From assembly GCA_011620265.1 (NCBI GenBank), contig WOZM01000079.1:1-62584 (forward strand): a DNA stretch of 62,584 nucleotides, written 5' to 3'. The notes beneath the pieces were generated by a model. The model made no database searches and was not told the origin of the DNA. It saw only the letters and a list, made by a program, of their open reading frames with translations. Positions 32,784 through 40,575 of the stretch are shown here, piece by piece; position 1 is the first letter of the stretch; every line of letters begins with the position of its first letter. Source of the stretch: Paracoccaceae bacterium. GTDB taxonomy: Bacteria; Pseudomonadota; Alphaproteobacteria; Rhodobacterales; Rhodobacteraceae. The position numbers and the translations under genes are program-made.

Positions 32784-32848
32784 ATCGGAATTCGAACCAT
32801 TTTTGTTCGAATTCCGATACTTATTGTCTCATCAAAAACCCGAAACGC
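32764..32848. repeat. 85-bp nested palindromic element, complete copy
   Basis: The outer arms are GCGTTTCGGGTTT (32764-32776) and AAACCCGAAACGC (32836-32848). Inside lies a second perfect dyad, ATCGGAATTCGAAC (32784-32797) and GTTCGAATTCCGAT (32805-32818), with loop CATTTTT. A second copy with the same spacing starts at 62534. It overlaps the 3' end of the GMC gene and ends 16 bp before the HyuA-like start codon. It has no coding capacity; it may be a MITE/REP-like repeat or act as a terminator. Confidence 0.85.
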
Positions 32849-32864
32849 TTTAGAGGGAACGCGC

Positions 32865-34874
32865 ATGGCTTATCTTCTGGGCGTCGATACCGGCGGCACC
32901 TATACCGACGCGGTGATCCTCGACGAGGCCGCGGACGTCGTCGTCGCCTCGGCGAAATCGCTGACCACACGGCCGGACCTGTCGCGCGGGGTCGGCGGCG
33001 CCATCGACGCGGCCATCGCCGCCTCGGGCGTCGCGGCGGCGGATATCGCGATGGTCTCGCTCTCCACGACGCTCGCGACCAACGCGCTCGTCGAAGGCCA
33101 GGGCGGCCGCGTGGCGCTGGTCTTCATCGGCTTCGAAGAGGCGGAGCTTGGCCGCGCCGGCCTCGAAGAGGCGCTGAAGGGCGATCCGGTGATCCGTCTC
33201 GCGGGCGGCCACAACCATGCCGGCGGAGAGGTGGCACCCCTCGACCTGGCAAGGTTGGAGACTGAAATCGCCGCTCTCGGCCCCGGCATCAGCGGCTTCG
33301 CCGTCGCGGCGAGCTTCGCCACGCGCAACCCCGCGCACGAGATCGCCGCCCGCGACCTGATCCGCCGCGTGGCCAATCGTCCCGTCACCTGTTCGCATGA
33401 ATTGTCGGCCGGGCTGAACGGCCCGCGCCGGGCGCTGACGGCGGTCCTCAATGCCCGGCTCATCGGCATGATCGACCACCTGATCTCGGCCTGCGAGGCG
33501 CATATGGCCCATCTCGGGATCAAGGCGCCGCTGATGGTGGTGCGCGGCGACGGCGCGCTCGTCTCCGCCGCGCTGGCGCGCGAGCGTCCGATCGAGACGA
33601 TCCTCTCCGGCCCCGCCGCCTCCATCGCCGGGGCGAGCTGGCTGACCGGAGAGAGTGACGCGCTCGTCTCCGATATCGGCGGGACGACGACCGATGTCTG
33701 CCTCCTGAAGGACGGCCGTCCGATGATCGACCCGATGGGCGCCTGCGTCGGCGCCTTCCGCACCATGGTCGAGGCGGTGGCGATGCGCACCACCGGGCTC
33801 GGCGGCGACAGCGAGGTGCACCTGATCGAGGGGCTGGAGACCGGGCTGCGCCTCGGCCCCCGCCGGCTGGTGCCGGTGGCGCTCGCGGCGCGGGAATGGC
33901 CGGGGCTGGTGCATGACGCGCTCGACACCTGGCTGTCGCAGGACGCGACCGGCGAACATGACGGCCGCTTCGCCCTGCCAATGTGGCGCGGCACCCCGCC
34001 CGAAGGGTTGCAAGGGCGCGAGGGCGCGGTGGTCGAGCGGCTGCTCGGCGGCCCGGTGCGGCTTGCCGACGCGGTCCGGACCCGGCTCGAACTGCCGGCG
34101 CTGATGCGGCTCGTCTCGCGCGGGCAGGTGATGGTCGCGGGCGTCACGCCCTCGGACGCGGCGCATGTGCTCGGCCGGCTGGAGAGCTGGGACGCCGATG
34201 CGGCGCGCAAGGCCGTGACCCTCTTCGCCCGGCGCCGCAACGGGCGCGGCGACCGGATCGCGGCGGGGCCGGAGGCGCTGGCAGGGCAGATCATCGACCA
34301 GCTGACCGCGCAGACCGTCGATTGCCTCCTCGAGGCCGCCTTCGCCGAGGATGACCGAGACTGGGGCGAGGCCCCGGAAGCGCTCGCGCGCCATCCGCTG
34401 ATGCAGGCGGGGCTCGACCGGCATTCCGGCGTCATCCGGATCGAGGCGCGCCTCGGCGTGCCGGTGATCGGCCTCGGCGCCTCGGCATCAAGTTATTACG
34501 GCGCGGTGGGGATGCGCCTCGGCGCGCGGATGATCCTGCCCGAACATGCCGGCGTCGCCAACGCCATCGGCGCCGTGGTCGGCCAGATCGCCATGCATGC
34601 CGAAGGCATCGTCACAAGCCCCGGCCCGGGCCTCTTTGCCGCCCATCTCGCCGATGGCCCGCACCGCTTCAACGACCGCGACAAGGCGCTGGCCGCGCTC
34701 GAGGCGGCGCTCGCGGCCGACGCCGCCGACCGCGCCCGGCGCGCCGGGGTCGAGGAGATGCGGCTGACCATGGCGCGCGAAATCAGCGAGATCGAGATCG
34801 AGGGCCAGCCGATGTTCATCGAGGCGAAGCTGCGCGTGACCGCGCAGGGACGGCCCCGGATCGCCACGGGCTGA
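32865..34874 (+). CDS. Hydantoinase/oxoprolinase family protein (HyuA-like)
   Basis: The 669-residue protein has the HyuA N-terminal ASKHA-like phosphate loops GVDTGGTYTDAVIL and, later, VSDIGGTTTDVCLL. It also has SLSTTLATNALVEGQGG and VMVRGDG-like MVVRGDGALVSA. These domains hydrolyse ATP while opening a cyclic amide or carboxylating a substrate. It usually pairs with HyuB, which is not found in the window; single-chain family members exist. ATG 32865 follows AGAGGGAA. Next to sarcosine/dimethylglycine-type dehydrogenases a role on N-methylhydantoin-like compounds is conceivable, but that is speculation. Confidence 0.82.
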   Translation: MAYLLGVDTGGTYTDAVILDEAADVVVASAKSLTTRPDLSRGVGGAIDAAIAASGVAAADIAMVSLSTTLATNALVEGQGGRVALVFIGFEEAELGRAGLEEALKGDPVIRLAGGHNHAGGEVAPLDLARLETEIAALGPGISGFAVAASFATRNPAHEIAARDLIRRVANRPVTCSHELSAGLNGPRRALTAVLNARLIGMIDHLISACEAHMAHLGIKAPLMVVRGDGALVSAALARERPIETILSGPAASIAGASWLTGESDALVSDIGGTTTDVCLLKDGRPMIDPMGACVGAFRTMVEAVAMRTTGLGGDSEVHLIEGLETGLRLGPRRLVPVALAAREWPGLVHDALDTWLSQDATGEHDGRFALPMWRGTPPEGLQGREGAVVERLLGGPVRLADAVRTRLELPALMRLVSRGQVMVAGVTPSDAAHVLGRLESWDADAARKAVTLFARRRNGRGDRIAAGPEALAGQIIDQLTAQTVDCLLEAAFAEDDRDWGEAPEALARHPLMQAGLDRHSGVIRIEARLGVPVIGLGASASSYYGAVGMRLGARMILPEHAGVANAIGAVVGQIAMHAEGIVTSPGPGLFAAHLADGPHRFNDRDKALAALEAALAADAADRARRAGVEEMRLTMAREISEIEIEGQPMFIEAKLRVTAQGRPRIATG

Positions 34875-34930
34875 CCCGGTTGATCCGGGCGACCAGCCCG
34901 GGGACGGGCGTCCGCGGGGTAGCGGGAATG

Positions 34931-34986
34931 CGTAAGGTGGGTTTCAACCCACCCTGGCCGGAGGGTGGGTTGAAACCCACCTTACG
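34931..34986. repeat. Long perfect hairpin repeat (25-bp stem)
   Basis: Bases 34931-34955 and 34962-34986 are exact reverse complements separated by GGCCGG; the core is GGTGGGTTTCAACCCACC. Each arm also contains its own small palindrome. I recall repeats with a GGTGGGTTTCAACCCACC core as scattered elements in several proteobacterial genomes. It lies between the convergent HyuA-like and rlmN genes and could terminate both transcripts. Confidence 0.8.
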
Positions 34987-35010
34987 GGAAAGAGGGTGGT
35001 CCGCCGGCGA

Positions 35011-36216
35011 TCAGGGGCCCGAAAGCCCCGCCTCGGCCGCGATCTCCGCCCGGCTCTTGCGCGCGCGTTCGGTCGCCGACTTGAGCTGGCCGCAGGCCGC
35101 CATGATGTCCTCGCCCCGGGGCGTGCGGATCGGCGAGGCATAGCCCGCCTTGTAGACGATGTCGGCGAAGGCCTCGATCCGCTCCCAGTCCGAGCGCTGG
35201 TAGGGCGCGCCGGGCCATTCGTTGAAAGGGATGAGGTTGATCTTGGCCGGAATGCCGCGAATGAGCCTGACCAGCCGCCTGGCGTCCTCGTCGCTGTCGT
35301 TCACGCCCTTCAGCATCACGTATTCGAAGGTGATGCGTTCGGAATTCGACAGCCGGGGATAGTCGCGCAAGGCCGCCAGGAGCGTCTCGATGTTCCAGCG
35401 CTTGTTGATCGGCACCAGCTTGTCGCGAACGTCATCTGTGGTCGCATGGAAGCTGACGGCGAGAAGGCAGCCGATCTCCTCGGCGGTCCGGGCGATCTCG
35501 GGCACGACGCCGCTTGTCGACAGCGTGATCCGCCGGCGCGAGATCGTCAGACCCTCGCCGTCCATCACCACCTTCATCGCGTCGCGGACATTCTCGAAGT
35601 TGTAGAGCGGCTCGCCCATGCCCATCAGGACGACGTTCGACACCAGCCGCGTCTCGTCCTTCGGTGCGCCGGGTTCCGGCCATTCGCCGAGGTCGTCGCG
35701 CGCCAGCATCACCTGGCCGACGATCTCGGCCGCCGTGAGGTTGCGCACCAGCTTCTGCGTGCCGGTATGGCAGAACGAACAGGTGAGCGTGCAGCCGACC
35801 TGGGACGAGATGCAGAGCGTGCCGCGGTTCTCCTCGGGGATATAGACCGTCTCGACCTCGTGGCCGCCGGCGATGCGCAAGAGGTACTTTCGCGTCCCGT
35901 CGGCCGAGACCTGCCTTGTCACGATCTCGGGCAGCGCGATCTCGAACCTCTCGGCCAGCATCGCCCGGTAGTCCTTGGCGAGGTTGGTCATCGCCGCGAA
36001 GTCGCGCACACCCCAGTGGTAGATCCATTGCCAGATCTGCCCCACCCGCATCTTCGCCTGTCGTTCCGGCGTGCCGGCGGCGATCAGCGCGTCATGCAGG
36101 CCCTCGCGGGTCAGGCCGACAAGGTTCACCTTTCCGCCCGCAGGCAGGTTGCGGGGGATCGTCACCACATCCTGGGTGATCGGCGCGCTGGGGCTCTCAT
36201 CGGTCATCTGGGGCAT
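35011..36216 (-). CDS. rlmN: Dual-specificity 23S rRNA/tRNA adenine C2-methyltransferase RlmN
   Basis: The 401-residue radical SAM enzyme has the cluster motif C142-TLT-C146-SF-C149 and the conserved catalytic cysteine near the C-terminus in [24 protein letters not shown] and [14 protein letters not shown]-type segments complete the RlmN pattern. It methylates C2 of adenine 2503 in 23S rRNA and adenine 37 in some tRNAs. An alternative start at the Met four codons in (about 36207) is equally possible. It is a housekeeping gene and marks the chromosomal flank of the island to its right. Confidence 0.95.
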   Translation of the reverse strand: MPQMTDESPSAPITQDVVTIPRNLPAGGKVNLVGLTREGLHDALIAAGTPERQAKMRVGQIWQWIYHWGVRDFAAMTNLAKDYRAMLAERFEIALPEIVTRQVSADGTRKYLLRIAGGHEVETVYIPEENRGTLCISSQVGCTLTCSFCHTGTQKLVRNLTAAEIVGQVMLARDDLGEWPEPGAPKDETRLVSNVVLMGMGEPLYNFENVRDAMKVVMDGEGLTISRRRITLSTSGVVPEIARTAEEIGCLLAVSFHATTDDVRDKLVPINKRWNIETLLAALRDYPRLSNSERITFEYVMLKGVNDSDEDARRLVRLIRGIPAKINLIPFNEWPGAPYQRSDWERIEAFADIVYKAGYASPIRTPRGEDIMAACGQLKSATERARKSRAEIAAEAGLSGP

Positions 36217-36321
36217 CCCGGAAAGGTCGAGGACCAGTCATATAGGCGATCGCGGGGCAAAACGGAACACCGGGCGCAGGCACCCCGCGCCGGGCCTGAC
36301 TCGCGATCGGGAAAGAGGGGA

Positions 36322-36371
36322 TGGTGAGCCGGTCGGGGCTCGAACCCGAGACCTGCTGATTGAAAGTAAGC
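36322..36371 (-). other. 3' half of a tRNA (tRNA-Lys-like), probable attachment-site scar
   Basis: On the minus strand the segment reads as the last part of a tRNA: anticodon-arm-like ACTTTCAATCAGC, T arm TCGGG-TTCGAGC-CCCGA with a perfect 5-bp stem, acceptor strand CCGGCTC, discriminator A and CCA. The matching 5' acceptor strand GAGCCGG and the D arm are absent upstream. The anticodon region resembles ACTTTTAATC of alphaproteobacterial tRNA-Lys(UUU) with changes. Such 3' fragments are left where integrative elements recombined at a tRNA gene. An IS110 remnant lies 215 bp away. Confidence 0.6.
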
Positions 36372-36585
36372 TCCGCGCCTTGTAGCGCAAGCTGGCCCAA
36401 TCTGGCGTAAGCGATTTTTACCATTTAATTTCATATACTTGACCATGTTTAAAGATAGCGAGAGACTGTCCTTGACCGGTCTGGTGTGCATGTATGGTGC
36501 CTGTACGCTAGCCAGGGAAAACGTCATGGCCAGCCTTGCGAAGCCCTACGTTGAAGAGGTTAAGCCACCCACAACGGCGTAGGAG

Positions 36586-36810
36586 ATTCACCGGCACGGC
36601 CGCGTGAAAGGGCAAGCCGCTGTCCGGGTCCTCGACGATGGCGATCAGCCGCGCGGCGTTGGCTGCCCCCTGCGGCACGATCTGTCCGAACTCGGTCAGG
36701 TGGCCACGCAGAGCATTGATCGCCTGCGTCCGCTGCCGGATCAGAAGCTCGCGAACGCGGAACACCATCGCCGCCCCCTGGACCTCTTCGCTCTTCCCGG
36801 AAACGAAGCG
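36586..36810 (-). mobile_element. IS110-family transposase remnant
   Basis: About 75 codons match the middle of IS110-type DEDD transposases: MRFVSGKSEE, AAMVFRVRELLIRQRTQAIN, ALRGHLTEFGQIVPQG and ARLIAIVEDPDSGLP. Neither the catalytic N-terminal DEDD residues nor the C-terminal serine domain is present, and no terminal sequences are recognisable. It ends about 20 bp from the stop of the KDG kinase gene. It is therefore a fossil of an insertion at the end of the uronate operon. Confidence 0.75.
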
Positions 36811-36830
36811 CATCGACCCGTCGGAACAGA

Positions 36831-37739
36831 TCAGCAGATGCTCTCGCGCGGCATCAGGGCGCCGGGCCATTCGGTCACGCGGGCACCGAGGTCGCGGGCC
36901 CTGCGGGCAGCGGCTTCGGGCGCAAGCCCGGCGATGCGGGCAGCCAGGTAGGCGCCGTCGAAAGCGTCCCCCGCCCCGGTCGGATCGCGCGGGTTGGCCA
37001 GGACCGGCGAGATCTGGAAAAGCTCCGTCCCGGCCCAGAGCGTCACCGGCCCGGCCCCGTCCTTCACCACGATCTCGCCCGCGCCCGCAACACGATAGCG
37101 CGCGGCCGTCACCTGCGGATCGGTATCGCCCCAGAGCGTCGCCTCGTCGGAAAAGCTCGGGAAGACGAGATCGGCCATTGCCGCGGCCCGGCCCGTCCAG
37201 TCACGCGCGGACCGGGTGTTTTCCCAGAGTCCCGGCCGGTAATTGGGGTCGAAGGACAGCCGCGCCCCCGCGTCGCGACGGCGGGCGACCTCGGCCAAAA
37301 GTCGCTCCCGTCCATCGGGTGGCAGGATCGCCAGCGTAATGCCGGACAGGTGCAGCCAGTCGGCCGCGCCGATCGCGGCGGAAAGTTCGGCCCTGTCGCG
37401 CGCCAGCGTCCGCGCCGCCGACTGGCCGCGCCAGTAGGAAAATTGCCGGTCGCCCGCGACAAGGCGGATCAGGTACAGGCCGCAGGTCATGCCGCGTCGA
37501 GTCACCAGTCCTTCGGTCTCGATCCCCGCCTCTGCGACGAAGGCGGCAAGCTCGGCCGAGACAGGATCGTCGCCCACGGCGCTTGCGAAGGCCACCCGCC
37601 ACGAGGATGGCAGGAGTCCCCGCAGATACCAGGCGGTATTCAGCGTGTCGCCGGCAAAACCCATGCGGTAGAGCCCGCCATCGACGGGCGCGAACTCAGC
37701 CATCGCCTCGCCGATGCAGACGATCCGTCCTCCTGTCAT
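36831..37739 (-). CDS. kdgK: 2-dehydro-3-deoxygluconokinase (KDG kinase, PfkB family)
   Basis: The 302-residue sugar kinase has the PfkB N-terminal IVCIGEAMAEFAPVDGG, the substrate-binding GMTCGLYLIRL segment, and the C-terminal anion-hole motif DPTGAGDAFDGAYLAARI with the catalytic aspartate. SFDPNYRPGLWEN is typical of KDG kinases. It phosphorylates 2-keto-3-deoxygluconate, the product of mannonate dehydratase, to KDPG. It overlaps the uxaC stop by 4 bp and is the last gene of the six-gene minus-strand operon. The IS110 remnant follows, and no KDPG aldolase gene is present in the window. Confidence 0.9.
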   Translation of the reverse strand: MTGGRIVCIGEAMAEFAPVDGGLYRMGFAGDTLNTAWYLRGLLPSSWRVAFASAVGDDPVSAELAAFVAEAGIETEGLVTRRGMTCGLYLIRLVAGDRQFSYWRGQSAARTLARDRAELSAAIGAADWLHLSGITLAILPPDGRERLLAEVARRRDAGARLSFDPNYRPGLWENTRSARDWTGRAAAMADLVFPSFSDEATLWGDTDPQVTAARYRVAGAGEIVVKDGAGPVTLWAGTELFQISPVLANPRDPTGAGDAFDGAYLAARIAGLAPEAAARRARDLGARVTEWPGALMPRESIC

Positions 37740-39145
37740 GCCGCGAACCAGTCGCGGGCGTTCTCATAGCAGATGGCGCGCACCAGCGCCTCCATCGGCT
37801 CGGCATCGGGCGGAATATGGCCGTCTTCCGCCCAACGGCCGACGATGCGGCAGAGAAGCCGGCGGAAATATTCGTGCCGGGGAAAGGAAAGGAAGGACCG
37901 GCTGTCGGTCAACATGCCGAGGAAGCTGCCGAAAAGCCCGGTATTGGCCAGCATGCGCATCTGCGCCTCCATGCCGTCGAGATGATCGTTGAACCACCAG
38001 GCGGTGCCTGCCTGCACCTTGCCGGCGCGGCTTCCGTCCTGGAAATTTCCCGCCGTGGTGGCGACGACGGCAATCCGCGCGGGGTCGAGCGCGTAGAGGA
38101 TCGTGCGCGGCAACTCGTCCGAGCGGTCGAGTTTGTCGAGCAGCCGGTTGAGCGGCCGCGCCAGCGCCTCGTCACGGATCGAATCTCCTCCCGCATCGTG
38201 GCCCAGCCGGTCGAACAACCGGCTGCGGCTGTTGCGCAGAACGCCGACATGCAACTGCATGACCATGTCGCGGGCATGGTAGGCGCGTCCGAGTGCGGCC
38301 AGAAGGCTTGCCTGCCAATCGGCGATCTCCTCCGCCGTGGGCGTCTGCCCGGCAAGCCTGCGCGCGAGCATGTCGTCGAGCGCCGCGGCGCCCCGCTCCT
38401 CGCCCGCCAGCAGATCGCCGATGCCGTGATCGGCGGCGCGCGCGCCAAGCGTCACGAACATGTCGAGCCGCTGGACCAACGCGCCCAGCAGATCGTCGAA
38501 GCTGCGGACCGGCGGGCTGTTCGCGGCTGCGGCGAGCCGGTCGAGCCAAGCCGGAAAGCCCTCGTCGGCAAGCGCGAGCGCCCTGTCCGGCCGGAAGCTG
38601 GGGATCATGCGCAACCCTGTATCGCCCAGTGCGGCGAAGGCGCGGTGATGGGCGAGGTCATCGGCCGGATCGTCCGTGGTGGCGACCAGTTCCACTTTCA
38701 TCCGTGCGAGCAGCCCGCGGGCCCGGAACCCGGGCCGGGCGAGACAGGCCGTCGCCGCCTCCCAGACCTGCCCGGCGGTCGCCGGCGACAGCACCGTGCC
38801 GTCGAGCCCGAAATAACGCCACAGCTCAAGATGCGCCCAATGGTGCACCGGATTGCCGTAGGCCTTGGGCATAACGGCGGCGAAGGCCTCGAAGCGCGCG
38901 CGCCAGTCGGCAGGGCCGGTGACGAGCCGCTCCTCGATCCCCGCCCAACGCATGAGCCGCCACTTGTAGTGATCATGCGCAAGCCAGGCCTCGCCCAGAT
39001 TCTCCCAGCCGCGGTCGGCGGCGATGTCCTCGGGTGGCAGGTGATTGTGGAAGTCGATGATCGGCAGGCCGGTCGCGACCTCGTGGAAGAGCCGCCGGGC
39101 GGTGGCGGTGTCGAGCAGGAAGTCGCGGCCGAGAAAGGGTTGCAT
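37736..39145 (-). CDS. uxaC: Glucuronate isomerase UxaC
   Basis: The protein has 469 residues from ATG 39145, close to the 470 of E. coli UxaC; the open frame continues upstream but AAGGATCACAGG stands before this ATG. The metal-site motif IIDFHNHLPPEDIA near the N-terminus is diagnostic of the family. MQLHVGVLRNSRSRLF and GMLTDSRSFLSFPRHEYFRR are further conserved blocks. It isomerises glucuronate to fructuronate (and galacturonate to tagaturonate). The next enzyme, fructuronate reductase, is encoded 17 bp upstream in the operon. Confidence 0.95.
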   Translation of the reverse strand: MQPFLGRDFLLDTATARRLFHEVATGLPIIDFHNHLPPEDIAADRGWENLGEAWLAHDHYKWRLMRWAGIEERLVTGPADWRARFEAFAAVMPKAYGNPVHHWAHLELWRYFGLDGTVLSPATAGQVWEAATACLARPGFRARGLLARMKVELVATTDDPADDLAHHRAFAALGDTGLRMIPSFRPDRALALADEGFPAWLDRLAAAANSPPVRSFDDLLGALVQRLDMFVTLGARAADHGIGDLLAGEERGAAALDDMLARRLAGQTPTAEEIADWQASLLAALGRAYHARDMVMQLHVGVLRNSRSRLFDRLGHDAGGDSIRDEALARPLNRLLDKLDRSDELPRTILYALDPARIAVVATTAGNFQDGSRAGKVQAGTAWWFNDHLDGMEAQMRMLANTGLFGSFLGMLTDSRSFLSFPRHEYFRRLLCRIVGRWAEDGHIPPDAEPMEALVRAICYENARDWFAA

Positions 39146-39162
39146 CCTGTGATCCTTGAACG

Positions 39163-40575
39163 TCAGGCAAGAATTTCGGCAAGGGTGGCCCGCACCCCCT
39201 TTTGCCTCAGCGAAAGATAGGCCGCCCGAACCGGAGCGGCAAAGCCCGGATCGGCTGCGAGCATCGGCGGAAAGATCGCCGAGAGGGACAGCATCGCCGC
39301 GACATGCGCCGCCCCGTCCGGCCCGGATGCGGCGGCACGGATCGCATCGGCCAGGGGATCGGACAGCGGCAGCGGCCGCCCGGATTCGTCCACCCCCCGC
39401 GCCCAAGCCATCCAGCCCGCGATCGCCAGCGCCATCACCGGCCAGTCGCCCCCGTGGTCCAGATGCCAGGTCACCGGCGCCAGGAGCCGCGGCGGCAGCT
39501 TCTGGCTGGTGTCGGTGGCAATCTGAGCGCAGCGGTGGCCGAGGCGCGGATTGGCGAAACGCGAGATCAGCGCCGCGGCATAGCCGGACAGGTCCGCGCC
39601 CGCCAACGTTGGCGCCGCCTCGTCCAGCATCAGCCGGCATGCAGCGCGACGAAGCAGCGGCTCGGCCATGCAGGCATCAATCGTGGCCAGCCCCATCAAA
39701 CCGCCCAGATGCGCCAGCATCGTGTGGCTGGCATTCAGCATCCGCAGCTTCATCGCTTCCCAAGGGCGGATGTCATCGACGAATGTAGCTCCGCCCAGGT
39801 CGAGCGGCGGGCGCTCGGCTGCGAAACAATCCTCGATCACCCATTGCAGGAAAGGTTCGGTGACGATGCCGTTCACGTCCTCGACACCCTTGAGCCGCGC
39901 GATCAGCGCGCGCGATGCGGCATCGGGCGCGGGTGTGATCCGGTCTACCATCGAGGAGGGGAAGGCGCAGCTTCGCGCGATCCACTCGGCAAGCGCCGGG
40001 TCGCGGGCGCGGGCCATGTTCTCCACCGCACGGGCCAGGAGCCGACCGTTCTCGGACAGGTTGTCGCAGGACAGAAGCGTGATCCCGCCCCGGCCGGCGG
40101 CGCGGCGGCGCGCCAGCCCCTCGACCAGAAGCCCCGGCACGCTTTGCCAACCGGCGCCGTCCAGATCGGCGGCGATCTCGGGCCGTGTGCGGTCGAGCAC
40201 CCGGTCCGCCACGCCGTAACCCTTCTCCGTCACGGTCAGTGTGACCAGCGCGAGGCCCGATGCGGCGATGGCGTCGGGCAGCGCCTCGGCCCCGTCGCGC
40301 GCGGGATGGAGCGTAGCCACGACGCTGCCGATGTCCAGAAGTCTCTCGCCCTCGGCATCGGCCTCGACCAGCGCATAATGCCCGCCCGCCGCGTCGAGCG
40401 CGTCGAGCGCCGCGCGCCCCGAATGCAGCCGCGCCGCGACGATGCCCCAGCCTGGTGCGCCCGGCGGCAGCGCAGCGTTCATCCGGTCGACGACCGCGGC
40501 GGTATGGGCGCGGGCGAACCCGCCGAAGCCCAGATGCAGGATGCGGGGGGTGAGCGGCAGACCTAGCCCGGCCAT
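39163..40575 (-). CDS. uxuB: Fructuronate reductase (mannitol dehydrogenase family)
   Basis: The 470-residue protein has a Rossmann motif ILHLGFGGFARAHTA, SCDNLSENGR, CAFPSSMVDRITP and the active-site block MKLRMLNASHTMLAHLGGL with the catalytic lysine. This is the long-chain mannitol dehydrogenase/fructuronate reductase family. Because it lies between uxaC and, in the divergent operon, uxuA, reduction of fructuronate to mannonate is the natural role. Its start overlaps the GH31 stop by 13 bp. Confidence 0.92.
   Translation of the reverse strand: MAGLGLPLTPRILHLGFGGFARAHTAAVVDRMNAALPPGAPGWGIVAARLHSGRAALDALDAAGGHYALVEADAEGERLLDIGSVVATLHPARDGAEALPDAIAASGLALVTLTVTEKGYGVADRVLDRTRPEIAADLDGAGWQSVPGLLVEGLARRRAAGRGGITLLSCDNLSENGRLLARAVENMARARDPALAEWIARSCAFPSSMVDRITPAPDAASRALIARLKGVEDVNGIVTEPFLQWVIEDCFAAERPPLDLGGATFVDDIRPWEAMKLRMLNASHTMLAHLGGLMGLATIDACMAEPLLRRAACRLMLDEAAPTLAGADLSGYAAALISRFANPRLGHRCAQIATDTSQKLPPRLLAPVTWHLDHGGDWPVMALAIAGWMAWARGVDESGRPLPLSDPLADAIRAAASGPDGAAHVAAMLSLSAIFPPMLAADPGFAAPVRAAYLSLRQKGVRATLAEILA

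Noticed and set aside
36322-36371. Functional tRNA gene
   Set aside because: Only the anticodon arm to CCA part is present. The 5' acceptor strand GAGCCGG and the D arm cannot be found upstream, so it cannot fold as a complete tRNA.
36204-36527. Small minus-strand frames across the tRNA fragment
   Set aside because: Their translations include FNQQVSGSS-type text that commonly arises from reading through tRNA sequence; no family match and no credible start.
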